Shown here piece after piece: positions 16,365 through 25,635 of a DNA stretch of 64,000 nt (position 1 is its first letter; each line of letters opens with the position of its first letter). The notes below the pieces were generated by a model that worked only from the letters and a program-made list of their open reading frames with translations, was not told where the DNA came from and did not search any database. The translations under genes and the position numbers were made by a program. The stretch comes from DATBLE01 sp963808815. Its GTDB lineage: Bacteria > Actinomycetota > Thermoleophilia > Gaiellales > Gaiellaceae. The stretch is taken from NCBI GenBank assembly GCA_963808815.1, contig CAWEGI010000019.1:296517-360516 (forward strand). Direction: 5' to 3'.

Positions 16365-17483
16365 GTGAGACTCCGGCTGGCGCTGCTCGCGGCCGTGCTC
16401 CTGCTCCTCGCGCCGGCCGCGTTCGCGGGGGCGCCGCAGGTCTCGGGCCGTGCCTACCTGATCGAGAACGGAGTCACCGGCGAGGTCCTCGCGCAGCAGA
16501 ACGACCGTGCACGCCTGCCGATCGCGAGCATCACGAAGCTGATGACCGTGCTGGTCACGCTCCAGCATGCGAAGCTGGACGACGTCGTCACGGTCAGCCG
16601 TCAGGCGGCCGCGGTGGGGGAGTCGTCGATCTACCTGCAGAAGGGCGACCGGCTCACCGTCGGCGAGCTCGTCGAGGCGGCGCTGATCCAGAGTGCGAAC
16701 GACGCCGCTGTCGCACTCGCGGAGCACGTGGGAGGGACGCAGGCGGCGTTCGTGGCGATGATGAATGCCGAAGCCGCGAAGCTCGGGCTGCGGGACACGC
16801 ACTTCGCAAATCCGGACGGCCTCGACGCGCCCGACCACTATTCCAGCGCCCACGACGTCACCCGCCTGGCCAGGATCGCGATGAAGAACCCGGTGATCCG
16901 CCGGGTCGTCGGCGAGGAGACGGCCGAGATCTCCGGCGGACGGACGCTGACGACCTGGAACGACCTGCTCGCGACGTATCCCGGCATGTTCGGAGTCAAG
17001 ACCGGGCATACGACCGCCGCGGGCTGGTCGGAGGTCGCTGCGGCTCGGTCGCACGGGGTGACCGTGTACGTGACGCTGCTCGGGAGCCCCGCGCGCGACG
17101 TCCGGAACGACGACCTGGACGCCCTGCTCACCTGGGGGCTGAGCCGCTACCGGACCGTCCATGTGATCTCGCCGGGGCGGGTCTACGCGACCGCCAGGGC
17201 GCCGTACGGACGGCAGTCGCTGGCGCTCGTCGCCGCAGCGCCGGCGAAGCGCATCGTCCGGGTCGATCGCCTGATGACCGAGCGTGTGGTCGCGCCGAGC
17301 GTCGTCTCGCTGCCGGTCAGGAAGGGCCAACGGCTCGGCGAGGTGCAGATCTACGCCGGGAGCAAGAAGGTCGCCGGCAGTCCCCTCGTTGCCGCCCGCT
17401 CGATCCCGAAGCCGGGGTTCTTCGGCCGCACCGGTTGGTACACCAAGCGGACCTTGCACCACATCGGGAGCTGGTTCTCGTGA
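16365..17483 (+). CDS. dacF: D-alanyl-D-alanine carboxypeptidase (serine-type, S11)
   Basis: Penicillin-binding carboxypeptidase trimming the terminal D-Ala of peptidoglycan stems. Signal peptide: LRLALLAAVLLLLAPAAFA. Active-site motifs: S55-I-T-K58 in PIASITKLM, S110-A-N in IQSANDAA, and K212-T-G in FGVKTGHTTAAGW. The C-terminal beta domain (LPVRKGQRLGEVQIYAGSKK) is the usual PBP5-type cap, and a Lys/Arg-rich tail with an amphipathic WYTKRTLHHIGSWF may anchor it to the membrane. 372 residues, intact. The stop overlaps the GTG of the kinase gene. Confidence 0.92.
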   Translation: MRLRLALLAAVLLLLAPAAFAGAPQVSGRAYLIENGVTGEVLAQQNDRARLPIASITKLMTVLVTLQHAKLDDVVTVSRQAAAVGESSIYLQKGDRLTVGELVEAALIQSANDAAVALAEHVGGTQAAFVAMMNAEAAKLGLRDTHFANPDGLDAPDHYSSAHDVTRLARIAMKNPVIRRVVGEETAEISGGRTLTTWNDLLATYPGMFGVKTGHTTAAGWSEVAAARSHGVTVYVTLLGSPARDVRNDDLDALLTWGLSRYRTVHVISPGRVYATARAPYGRQSLALVAAAPAKRIVRVDRLMTERVVAPSVVSLPVRKGQRLGEVQIYAGSKKVAGSPLVAARSIPKPGFFGRTGWYTKRTLHHIGSWFS

Positions 17484-18432
17484 TCGTCACCGTCACACTC
17501 AACGCTGCCATCGACCGCACGCTGACCGTGCCGAACTTCCAGCTCGGCCAGCGTCACCGCGCCAGCGCCGGCCTGACGCTCGCCGGCGGCAAAGGGATCA
17601 ACGTCGCCCGCGCGCTCAAGCGGCTCGGCGTGCCGGTCGTCGCCACCGGGCTCGCCGGTGGACGCACCGGAACGCGGATCATCGAGGAGCTGACCGGCGA
17701 GGCGATCCTCAACGACTTCGTCCGCATCGCCGGCGAGTCGCGGACGTCCACCGCGGTCGTCGATCCGACCGGGGGCACGTACACCGAGATCAACGAGTGG
17801 GGGCCGCACGTCGAGCCGGACGAGCTGCAGATGCTGCTCGACAAGCTGCACTACCTCGCCGGCGGCGCCGAGTTCGTCGTGCTTGCCGGATCGCTGCCTC
17901 GCGGCGTCGACGACGCTTCTACGGCGAGCTGATCCGCGACCTCACCCGTCGCCAGGTGCTGACCGTGCTCGATTCGGAGGGCGAGCCCCTGCGGCTCGGC
18001 CTGGAGGCGGAGCCGTTTCTCGTCTCGCCGAACCAACGCGAGGCCGAGGCGCTCGTCGGACAGGAGTTCTACGAGCGGCAGGACTTTGCCTACGCCGTCG
18101 AGCACATCGCCGAGCTCGGGGCGCGAAACGTCCTGATCACGAACGAGAGCGGCTGCTTCGCGCGCCTGCGCGAGGGCCGCAAGACGCGGCGTTACCGCGC
18201 GGTCGCGCCGCAGGTCGAGGCAGTCTCGAGCGTCGGCAGCGGCGACGTCCTGCTGGCCGCGTTCATCGCCGCGCACGCGGCCGGACGCACGACCGAGGAG
18301 GCGCTGCGGGAGGCGGTCGCGGCCGGAGCCGCCTCCACCCGCGAGGTCGGTGCAGGCCGCTTCGACCCGAAGGAGGCCGCGGGCCTCCAGCCGGACGTCG
18401 AGGTCGGCGAGCTCGAACACGTCGGCGTCTAG
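17480..18432 (+). CDS. PfkB-family sugar kinase, 1-phosphofructokinase type (frameshifted)
   Basis: Ribokinase-fold kinase. It opens IVTVTLNAAIDRTLTVPNF and has GGKGINVARALKRLG, both PfkB signature 1 features of 1-phosphofructokinase and tagatose-6-phosphate kinase. The C-terminal motif SSVGSGDVLLAAFIA holds the catalytic Asp. A single missing base near 17910 breaks GVDDA from FYGELIRDL. No PTS genes are nearby, so the substrate may be fructose-1-phosphate, fructose-6-phosphate or tagatose-6-phosphate. GTG 17480 overlaps the dacF stop. A hairpin follows ten bases after the stop. Confidence 0.85.
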
Positions 18433-18441
18433 CGCTCGCTT

Positions 18442-18470
18442 CGCGGGGGAAACGGCCGGTTTCCCCCGCG
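18442..18470 (+). terminator. strong hairpin after the PfkB gene
   Basis: Twelve-base arms CGCGGGGGAAAC / GTTTCCCCCGCG around a five-base loop, ten bases after the stop. Probable transcription end, though it is followed by a C-rich tract rather than T. Confidence 0.6.
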
Positions 18471-18591
18471 TACCCCCTTCCCCAACCAGCGTTCTCACGG
18501 CGTACCGCAGTGAGCCGCGGCCGCCATGTCGGCCGCGGCGGCGCTGGCTCCGCAGGGATGCGCGGATCCCTGGTTCGGCCGGAGGCGGCGT

Positions 18592-18597
18592 TAAGCT
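18592..18597 (+). promoter_or_regulatory. -10 box TAAGCT for guaB
   Basis: TAAGCT ends seven bases before the TTG at 18605, supporting that start and a leaderless guaB mRNA. Confidence 0.4.
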
Positions 18598-18604
18598 GTT
18601 CTCC

Positions 18605-20119
18605 TTGGAAGGGTTGGAGCTAGGTCGGGTCGAGGTCGAGCGCCTCCTCGCGCTGGAGGACAAGTTCGCGCGGGAGGGGCTTGCCTTCGACGACGTGCTG
18701 CTCGTCCCGGCGTCCTCCGAGGTGCTCCCGAACGACGTCTCGACGCGGACGCGCTTGACGCGCGAGCTCGAGCTCGCGATCCCGGTCGTGTCCGCGGCGA
18801 TGGACACGGTCACCGAGGCCCGCCTGGCGATCGCGCTCGCCCGGGCCGGCGGCATCGGCATCGTCCACCGCAACCTCTCGATCGAGGACCAGGTCGTCGA
18901 GGTCGACAAGGTCAAGCGCTCCGAGGCCGGGATGATCGTCGAGCCTGTGACGCTGCCGCCCGACGCCATCGTGGCCGACGCGCTGGCGCTGATGTCCCGC
19001 TACCGCATCTCGGGCGTCCCGATCACCGACGGCGAGGGGATCCTCGTCGGCATCCTGACCAACCGCGACCTCCGCTTCGAGACCGACACCGCCCAGTCCG
19101 TGAGCGCGCTGATGACCGGACGCGACCTCGTGACGGCGCCGGTGGGGACGACCCTCGACGAAGCCGAGCGGATCCTCCACCGGAACAAGGTCGAGAAGCT
19201 GCCGGTCGTCGACGCCGACGGCCGGCTCCGCGGGCTGATCACCGTCAAGGACATCTCCAAGCGGATCGAGTACCCCGACGCGACGAAGGACGAGCAGGGG
19301 CGCCTGCGGGTCGGGGCTGCGATCGGCGTCGGCAGCGACGCGCTGGAGCGCGCCGAGGCGCTCGCGGCCGCCGGTGCGGACGTGCTCGTGCTCGACACCG
19401 CGCACGGGCATTCGCGCGGCGTGCTCGAGATGGCGCACCGTATCCGGTCGCGGCTCGACACCCAGCTCGTCGCGGGCAACGTCGCAACCGCCGAGGCGGC
19501 GGGGGCGCTGATCGCGGCAGGCGTCGACGGCGTCAAGGTCGGGATCGGCCCGGGGGCGACGTGCACGACCCGGGTGGTCGCCGGCGTCGGCGTCCCGCAG
19601 GTGACGGCGGTCTTCGACTGCGCCCGCGTCTGCGCGGCGGAGGGCGTGCCGCTGGTCGCGGACGGCGGCATCCGCAACTCCGGCGACATCGCGAAGGCGA
19701 TCGCGGCCGGCGCCGACTCGGTGATGCTCGGCTCGGTCCTGGCCGGCACCGACGAGGCTCCCGGCGACGTGATCCTCGTCCAGGGCGAGCGCTACAAGGA
19801 GTACCGGGGCATGGGCTCGCTCGGAGCGATGAAGGCCCGCTCGTTCTCGAAGGACCGCTACTTCCAGGGCGACGTCGAGGACGTGGACAAGCTCGTGCCC
19901 GAGGGGATCGAGGGCCGCGTGCCGTACAAGGGGGCGGTCCAGGCCGTGCTCTACCAGCTCGTCGGCGGGCTGCGCCAGTCGATGGGCTACTGCGGGGCCG
20001 CGATGATCGAGGAGATGAAGGAGCGCACGCGGTTCGTCCGGATCTCCGCTGCCGGCCTCCAGGAGAGCCACCCGCACGACATGACGATCACCAAGGAGGC
20101 GCCCAACTATCGCCGCTGA
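18605..20119 (+). CDS. guaB: inosine-5'-monophosphate dehydrogenase
   Basis: Oxidises IMP to XMP, the committed step to GMP. 504 residues from TTG 18605. The catalytic barrel begins FAREGLAFDDVLLVPASSEV, two CBS domains (about residues 110-225: VTLPPDAIVADALALMSRYR and LVTAPVGTTLDEAERI) are inserted, and the active-site loop is GIGPGATCTTRVV with the nucleophile at C320. The flap has KEYRGMGSLGAM. The frame is open further upstream, but family length and the -10 box favour TTG 18605. Intact, and followed at once by guaA. Confidence 0.95.
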   Translation: MEGLELGRVEVERLLALEDKFAREGLAFDDVLLVPASSEVLPNDVSTRTRLTRELELAIPVVSAAMDTVTEARLAIALARAGGIGIVHRNLSIEDQVVEVDKVKRSEAGMIVEPVTLPPDAIVADALALMSRYRISGVPITDGEGILVGILTNRDLRFETDTAQSVSALMTGRDLVTAPVGTTLDEAERILHRNKVEKLPVVDADGRLRGLITVKDISKRIEYPDATKDEQGRLRVGAAIGVGSDALERAEALAAAGADVLVLDTAHGHSRGVLEMAHRIRSRLDTQLVAGNVATAEAAGALIAAGVDGVKVGIGPGATCTTRVVAGVGVPQVTAVFDCARVCAAEGVPLVADGGIRNSGDIAKAIAAGADSVMLGSVLAGTDEAPGDVILVQGERYKEYRGMGSLGAMKARSFSKDRYFQGDVEDVDKLVPEGIEGRVPYKGAVQAVLYQLVGGLRQSMGYCGAAMIEEMKERTRFVRISAAGLQESHPHDMTITKEAPNYRR

Positions 20120-20120
20120 G

Positions 20121-21691
20121 GTGCTGCCGTTCCCCGCTCCGGAGGCGCCACCAGTCTCGGATTCGCGGCCCGTGCTCGTCGTCGATCTGGGCGGCCAGTA
20201 TTCGCAGCTGATCGCCCGCCGGGTCCGCGAGGCCCGCGTCTACTCGGAGCTCGTCGGCCACCGCTCGACCGCGGCCGCGCTCCGCGCGAGGAACCCGGCG
20301 GCGCTGATCCTCAGCGGCGGCCCCGCCTCCGTCTACGCCGATGACGCCCCGCAGGTCGACCCCGGCATCTACGAGCTCGGCGTGCCCGTGCTCGGCATCT
20401 GCTACGGCATGCAGCTGATGGCGCAGGACCTCGGCGGCCGCGTCGAGCGGACGGGCGCGTCCGAATTCGGCAAGACCGGTATCCGGGTGGCCGGTGCCCT
20501 CGCCGCCGGCCTGCCGGAGGAACAGACCGCCTGGATGAGCCATCGTGACTCCGTGACCGCGCCGCCGGAGGGAGCTGCGGTCACCGGCGGCTCCGACTCG
20601 ACGCCGATCGCAGCATTCGAGGCGCCCGAGCGCGGCCTGTACGGCGTCCAGTTCCACCCCGAGGTCGTGCACACACCGCACGGGCAGGAGGTGCTGAAGA
20701 ACTTCCTGTACGGCGTCGCCGGCGCGCGGCCCACCTGGACGCCTGCGGCCGTGATCGAGGAGCAGGTCGAGCACATCCGCGCGCAGGTCGGCAACGAGCG
20801 GGTGCTCTGCGGCCTCTCCGGTGGCGTCGACTCCGCGGTTGCCGCCCTGCTCGTGCACAAGGCGGTCGGCGACCAGCTCACCTGCGTGTTCGTCGACCAC
20901 GGCCTGCTCCGCAAGGACGAGGCGGCGCAGGTGGTGGAGACGTTCGAGGGCCACTTCCACGTGCCGCTGGTCCACGTCGACGCGGCTGCGCGGTTTCTCG
21001 CCCGGCTCGAGGGCGTGACCGAGCCCGAGGAAAAGCGGCGCATCGTCGGCGGCGGAGTTCATCCGGGTCTTCGAGGCCGAGGCGGAGAAGCTCGGACGCG
21101 TGCCGTTCCTCGTCCAGGGGACGCTCTACTCCGACGTGATCGAGTCGGGCGGCACCGAGGGAGTCGCCGCCAAGATCAAGTCGCACCACAACGTGGGGGG
21201 CCTGCCCGACGACATGACGATGGAGCTGGTCGAGCCGCTCCGGTCGCTGTTCAAGGACGAGGTGCGGCGGGTGGGGGAGGAGCTCGGACTGCCGGAGGCC
21301 ATGGTCTGGCGGCATCCCTTCCCGGGGCCCGGCCTGGCGATCCGGATCATCGGCGACATCACGCGCGAGCGGTTGGAGATCCTCCGCGAGGCCGACGCGA
21401 TCCTGCTCGAGGAGGTCCGGAAGGCCGGGTCTCTATCGCGAGCTCTGGCAGTGCTTCGCCGTGCTACCGGCGATCCGCTCTGTCGGGGTCCAGGGCGACG
21501 AGCGCACCTACGGCTACCCGATCGTGATCCGAGCCGTGACCTCGGAGGACGCGATGACCGCCGACTGGGCCCGCCTGCCCTATGACCTGCTGGAGACGAT
21601 CTCCAGCCGGATGACGAACGAGATCCCCGCGGTCAACCGCGTCGCGCTCGACCTCTCGTCGAAGCCGCCCGCCACGATCGAATGGGAGTGA
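20121..21691 (+). CDS. guaA: GMP synthase, glutamine-hydrolysing (two frameshifts)
   Basis: Converts XMP to GMP using glutamine and ATP. The N-terminal amidotransferase domain has VLVVDLGGQYSQLIARRVRE, VLGICYGMQLMAQ (nucleophile Cys) and LYGVQFHPEVVHT. The ATP pyrophosphatase loop is VLCGLSGGVDSAVAALL. The C-terminal dimerisation domain ends RVALDLSSKPPATIEWE. One-base insertions near 21050 (before EFIRVFEAEAEKLG) and near 21430 (before LYRELWQCFAVLPAI) split it over three frames. GTG 20121 is the first start; a later in-frame GTG at 20172 would also leave the fold whole. Essential gene, so the shifts are probably errors. guaB-guaA form an operon. Confidence 0.9.
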
Positions 21692-21745
21692 CGCGGGGGA
21701 TGATCGACACGACGGGCCGCACTCTCGCGTGATTAGCTTGCGCCG

Positions 21746-22157
21746 ATGGCGATAGCCCCCCAGGAGATCGCGTCCCCCGACGGACGCACGTGGACCGTGA
21801 CCGTCGAGCGGACGCGTCGGAGGCTGAAGGACACCCGCGACGAGCCGTTCTTCTGGGCCCACGTCGATCGTCACCGCGATCATCGTCGCGCTGCTGATCT
21901 GGTTCTTGCGCCACACCTGGTCGGGCGTCTGGGCCGTGCTGATCCCGGCGATGATCCTGCTCTGGGCAATCGGCTTCGCCGTTTCCGCCACCGGGTCGCA
22001 GGTCCGCGCCGAGACGCAGGGCCCTCCCTCCGAGCACCGGGTCTGGTCGATCACGAAGCGTTCCCACAAGGAGCACGCGCGCGACGGCGTGGTCGCCGCC
22101 ATCGGGCGCGGGGAGCTCTCCTCCGAGCCGCCCGACACGCGCCTGGAAGAGATCTGA
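21746..22157 (+). CDS. small membrane protein with two helices, unknown (frameshifted)
   Basis: About 135 residues when the shift near 21865 is repaired: soluble N-terminus MAIAPQEIASPDGRTWTVTV, two adjacent membrane helices (VTAIIVALLIWFL and WAVLIPAMILLWAIGFAV), then a charged cytoplasmic tail. TAGCTT lies six bases before the ATG. No family recognised. Followed by a GC-rich gap and the convergent PLD-type gene. Confidence 0.55.
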
Positions 22158-22224
22158 GCCCCTCCGTCCGAAGAGTTCGTCGCCGCCGCCGACCTGCGCG
22201 GCGGCGGCACACAACCGCTCTCGG

Positions 22225-23325
22225 TCAGGCGCCTGCTACCCCGGAAAGTCGTCGAGCCGTCAGGGCTCGAACTTTTCGGGTGAGGCCGTCCAGGTCGGCG
22301 ACCGGGTAGCGAGCGCGCACGCCGTCGACGAAGGTAGCGAGACGCTCCGCCAGCGCCGCGTCGTGGATCTCCAGCACATTCTCGGCGTTCTGCTCGCCGG
22401 AGTGGGAGAGGTTGAACGACCCGAGGAAGACGACGTCGTCCGCGACGGTCACCTTCGCGTGCATGTAGTCGTGGACGGTCTCCGGGCCCCACGGCGTCGA
22501 CCGCTTGCCGGCGAAACGGCCCGACGCGACGATCTGGAGCAGCAGCGGCAGCTTCCACGAGACGACTCCGGTCGGACCCCACTGGGCCCGCACCTCCTCG
22601 ATCTGCGTCTGATCGACCGCCCCGGCAACGTCGACCTTGCCGTCGGCGATCACCTGCGCCAGCGTCGCCAGCACCGGAGCGGCGGTCAGCACCGGCGAGC
22701 AGATGCGGATCCGCCGCTTCGCCCGTCCGATCGCCTTCGCGATCCGGTGCGAGAGCGCGTCGCCGAATCCGGGGCAGAACCAGGGCCGGATCTCGATGCC
22801 GTCCACCCGGACCGGCCTCGGCTCGGTCGTGCCCGTGCCCTCGACGTTCCCCGACTCCCAGAGCTGCTCGAAGTCGAGCGTGTACGCACGCGCCAGCTGC
22901 GGCGAGTCGATCACCGCGATGACGTTCTCCTCCCGTGACCACGAGTCGTCGGTCCAGTTCGTCGACCCCGTCCACACGGAAGAGCCGTCGCGGACGACGT
23001 ACTTGTGGTGCATCAGGTCCGGGACGCCGGCGATCGGCTTCGTCGGCACCGACAGGCGGGCGACGTCCTCCGGCGCGGTCTGGGGCGGCGGGGGCACCGG
23101 GATCGGCGCGCGGAAGTCGGCGTTGTACATCAGCCGAACAGCGACGCCGCGCGTCCCCGCCTCGTCGATCACGTCCACGACCAGCTCCTCCAACCCAGGC
23201 CCGAGCTTGAAGTCGTAGAGGGCGAGGTCGAGCGAGGTCGTCGCCGCGGCAAGGAAGTCGTGGAGCGCCCGGGCAACCGTGACCGGCTCCTGCCCGCCGT
23301 CCGTGAGTGTCGTGACCGTCATCAT
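22225..23325 (-). CDS. phospholipase D-like phosphodiesterase (two HKD motifs)
   Basis: 366-residue protein of the PLD superfamily. The first HKD motif is MHHKYVVRDGSSVWTGSTN and the second MHAKVTVADDVVFLGSFN; both have the His, Lys and following Asn-rich strand needed for a phosphohistidine mechanism. No signal peptide is seen, so it is probably cytoplasmic and may act on phospholipid, DNA or another phosphodiester. ATG 23325 lies six bases from the divergent nitroreductase ATG. Confidence 0.85.
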   Translation of the reverse strand: MMTVTTLTDGGQEPVTVARALHDFLAAATTSLDLALYDFKLGPGLEELVVDVIDEAGTRGVAVRLMYNADFRAPIPVPPPPQTAPEDVARLSVPTKPIAGVPDLMHHKYVVRDGSSVWTGSTNWTDDSWSREENVIAVIDSPQLARAYTLDFEQLWESGNVEGTGTTEPRPVRVDGIEIRPWFCPGFGDALSHRIAKAIGRAKRRIRICSPVLTAAPVLATLAQVIADGKVDVAGAVDQTQIEEVRAQWGPTGVVSWKLPLLLQIVASGRFAGKRSTPWGPETVHDYMHAKVTVADDVVFLGSFNLSHSGEQNAENVLEIHDAALAERLATFVDGVRARYPVADLDGLTRKVRALTARRLSGVAGA

Positions 23326-23331
23326 GGCGCC

Positions 23332-23931
23332 ATGGAGTTTGCCGACGTCCTCCGTCGCAGGAAGATGGTTCGGAGCTATACGGATGATCCGGTCGACCGC
23401 GGGGCGGTTGAACGGATCGTCGCCCGCGGCCGCAGGGCGCCGAGCGGCGGCTTCTCGCAGGGCGTTCGCATGGTCGTCGTCACGGAGGAGGCGACCCGGG
23501 GCCGGATCGCCGAGCTCGCGAACGAGTCGTACTACGTCGAGCGCGGGCTCGAGCCCTGGATCTCGCGGGCGCCGGTGCACGTCGTGGTCGCCATGCGGGA
23601 GGACGACTACCACGACCGCTACCGGAGGCCGGACAAGCTCCAGGAGGACGGCAGCGAGGTCGAGTGGCGCGTGCCGTGGTGGTGGGTTGACGCCGGCAAG
23701 TCGATCATGCTCCTCCTCCTCGCCGCCGTCGACGAGGGGCTGGGCGCCGGGCTCTTCGGGCTGGTCGGCGACGCGAACGACGGTCTGCGCGAGCTCCTGG
23801 AAATGCCCGCCGACCTGGAGATCGTCGGCGTGGTGACGATCGGCCACGCCGCCCCGGCGCCCGTCCAGGGCTCGCGCGGCAAGTTCCCGTGGAAGCCGCT
23901 CGAGGAGGTCGTCCATTGGGAACATTGGTAG
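23332..23931 (+). CDS. nitroreductase-family FMN oxidoreductase
   Basis: 199-residue FMN-dependent oxidoreductase. FADVLRRRKMVRSYTDDPVD carries the N-terminal Arg-Arg FMN-binding pattern, RGRRAPSGGFSQG the Pro-Ser-Gly loop, and MLLLLAAVDEGLGAGLFGL the core helix. Likely NAD(P)H-dependent; the natural substrate (nitro, quinone or flavin) is not indicated. It shares a six-base divergent gap with the PLD gene, so each promoter lies inside the other gene or starts are leaderless. The stop overlaps the next gene. Confidence 0.85.
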   Translation: MEFADVLRRRKMVRSYTDDPVDRGAVERIVARGRRAPSGGFSQGVRMVVVTEEATRGRIAELANESYYVERGLEPWISRAPVHVVVAMREDDYHDRYRRPDKLQEDGSEVEWRVPWWWVDAGKSIMLLLLAAVDEGLGAGLFGLVGDANDGLRELLEMPADLEIVGVVTIGHAAPAPVQGSRGKFPWKPLEEVVHWEHW

Positions 23932-24434
23932 ACGCGCTCGCCGCCGCCCGGATCGGCGACACCTTCAACCAATACCGTCGTTCCCGCGTCCGGCGGGAGC
24001 GGCTCGCCGCGTACCTCGAGGCGAGAGAGGACGCGTCGATCGTGCTCGTCGGCGAGGCGGCCGGCTACCGCGGCGCCCGCGTCAGCGGGGTCCCGTTCAC
24101 CTCCGAGCGGCAGCTGACCGGCCGCGGCCCGGCCGAGGCCAGCGCGACGATCGTCCACCGCGTCCTCGGCGAACTGGGCATCGAGGACGACGTGTTGCTC
24201 TGGAACGTCGTCCCGACACATCCACACGAGCCCGGACGCCCGTATACGAATCGGCGGCCGTCGCGCTTCGAGGTCGATGTCTCCTTCCGGTTCCTCGAGG
24301 GTGCAGCGCGCGGCCGCCGCCTGATCGCCGTCGGACGCCTGGCCCAGGAGGTGACGGCCGCGCCGTACGTGCGCCATCCGTCGCACGGAGGAGCCTCTGC
24401 CTTCCGTGCGGGTCTCGCCGCGCTGCTCGGCTAG
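23916..24434 (+). CDS. uracil-DNA glycosylase superfamily protein
   Basis: About 172 residues. IVLVGEAAGYRGARVSGVPF matches motif A of the UDG superfamily (GEAPG-like), LLWNVVPTHPHEPGR is the middle strand, LIAVGRLA the following strand, and VRHPSHGGASAF resembles the catalytic HPS loop. It is a stand-alone superfamily member, possibly a mismatch or family 4/5-related glycosylase. TTG 23916 is chosen because GAGGAGG lies 6-7 bases before it; it overlaps the nitroreductase end. Convergent with the P-loop gene (stop codons overlap). Confidence 0.75.
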   Translation: MGTLVDALAAARIGDTFNQYRRSRVRRERLAAYLEAREDASIVLVGEAAGYRGARVSGVPFTSERQLTGRGPAEASATIVHRVLGELGIEDDVLLWNVVPTHPHEPGRPYTNRRPSRFEVDVSFRFLEGAARGRRLIAVGRLAQEVTAAPYVRHPSHGGASAFRAGLAALLG

Positions 24435-25048
24435 GTCGGGCGCTCGGCGGCGGCTCGCGAGAGGCCCGCAGAAGTCGTCCCAGCACGGATCACCGGCGTC
24501 AGCGCGTACCCCTCGTCGACCTCGACGAAGGAGTGGCCGATCGTGGCCGCCTCGTAGCGGGCGACGAAGTCGAGCCAGAGCTCGTACCAGCCTCGCACGA
24601 ACCCGTCGTCCTGGTACAGCGTGCGGAGTGTCCGATGCCATGCCTGCCGGTGGGGCGGCCGGTTCGGGCGGGCGATCCGCCGTCGCTCCAGCTGAGCACG
24701 AAGCCGATCAGGACTGGTGCGGAGCGTCAGGAACGTGACGCGTTGCGTCGAGTCGAGCAGCGCGAGGGTTGGGTCGTACTCGTAGGCCGGGATCCCCCGG
24801 TTGAGCAGGCGAAACAGGTCGTAGTGGAAGATCAGCGCCTCGAGGGCGGACGGGCGACGGCGCACCACCGACCGGGTGTCCAGGACGGGCGCACCCTTCG
24901 GCACGCCCAGCCGCTCGCACAGCAGGTCGTCGCCGCTGAGGCGGCGAATCAGCCGGGACTTCCCGACCGCCGGCGGGCCGGCCACGACGACGAGGTGTTC
25001 GATCGCCCAGCACGCGTCCTGGAGGCCTGCCGTTGGCCTTGCTGACAT
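24431..25048 (-). CDS. P-loop NTPase/kinase-like protein, unknown
   Basis: 205-residue protein with one clear Walker A, VVVAGPPAVGKSRLIRRL (about residues 20-37), then an Arg-rich segment LRAQLERRRIARPN reminiscent of a kinase lid. No Walker B is obvious. The pattern fits a small adenylate-kinase-like or shikimate-kinase-like enzyme, but no named family is recognised. ATG 25048 lies about 120 bases from the divergent rplM start. Confidence 0.55.
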   Translation of the reverse strand: MSARPTAGLQDACWAIEHLVVVAGPPAVGKSRLIRRLSGDDLLCERLGVPKGAPVLDTRSVVRRRPSALEALIFHYDLFRLLNRGIPAYEYDPTLALLDSTQRVTFLTLRTSPDRLRAQLERRRIARPNRPPHRQAWHRTLRTLYQDDGFVRGWYELWLDFVARYEAATIGHSFVEVDEGYALTPVIRAGTTSAGLSRAAAERPT

Positions 25049-25121
25049 CGGCTGATTCTGGCCCTTCGAACCGGACGTTGCAACGGGCGCAACGGCGGGC
25101 GCGCGGCGGAGGCCCTGCTGC

Positions 25122-25127
25122 TACCAT
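25122..25127 (+). promoter_or_regulatory. -10 box TACCAT of the rplM operon
   Basis: TACCAT about 40 bases before the rplM ATG. A start site just after it would put the hairpin at 25136-25153 at the very 5' end of the mRNA. Confidence 0.45.
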
Positions 25128-25135
25128 TCCGCCCC

Positions 25136-25153
25136 GGCGCACACCCGTGCGCC
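25136..25153 (+). promoter_or_regulatory. rplM leader hairpin
   Basis: GGCGCAC-ACCC-GTGCGCC, a seven-pair stem with four-base loop, followed by GCTTTTC and then the rplM ATG 15 bases later. It could be an L13 autoregulatory site or a weak attenuator. Position and form are the only evidence. Confidence 0.5.
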
Positions 25154-25167
25154 GCTTTTCCGTGAGC

Positions 25168-25635
25168 ATGCCGACGATGCAGAAGACCTGGAACGCGAAG
25201 CCCGGCGAGGTCACTCGACGCTGGTACGTCGTCGACGCCGAGGGCCAGACGCTCGGGCGTCTCGCCACGCGCATCGCCGACACGCTCCGCGGCAAGGGCA
25301 AGCCCGAGTACACGCCGCACGTGGACACGGGCGACTTCGTCGTCGTCGTCAACGCCGAGAAGATCCAGGTGACCGGCAACAAGCTGGACCAGAAGCTGTA
25401 CTACCGCCACTCCGGGTATCCCGGTGGTCTGCGCAGCAGGACGCTCCGCGCCCAGCTCGAGCGGCGACCGACCGAGGTGCTCCGGAAGGCGGTCAAGGGC
25501 ATGCTGCCGCGAAACAAGCTCGCGAGGGCCCAGATCGGCAAGCTGAAGATCTACGCCGGCCCCGAGCATCCGCACTCGGCGCAGAGCCCCGAGCCTCTGA
25601 AGCTGGGGACGGCAATGACACTGGAGAATCGGTGA
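25168..25635 (+). CDS. rplM: 50S ribosomal protein L13
   Basis: Large-subunit ribosomal protein. MQKTWNAKPGEVTRRWYVVD, GRLATRIADTLRGKGKPEYT, YYRHSGYPGGLRSRTL and VKGMLPRNKLARAQIGKLKI are all family signatures. ATG 25168 and ATG 25177 are both possible. It overlaps rpsI by four bases (GTGA), the usual L13-S9 pair, here linked to glmM and glmS. Confidence 0.95.
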   Translation: MPTMQKTWNAKPGEVTRRWYVVDAEGQTLGRLATRIADTLRGKGKPEYTPHVDTGDFVVVVNAEKIQVTGNKLDQKLYYRHSGYPGGLRSRTLRAQLERRPTEVLRKAVKGMLPRNKLARAQIGKLKIYAGPEHPHSAQSPEPLKLGTAMTLENR

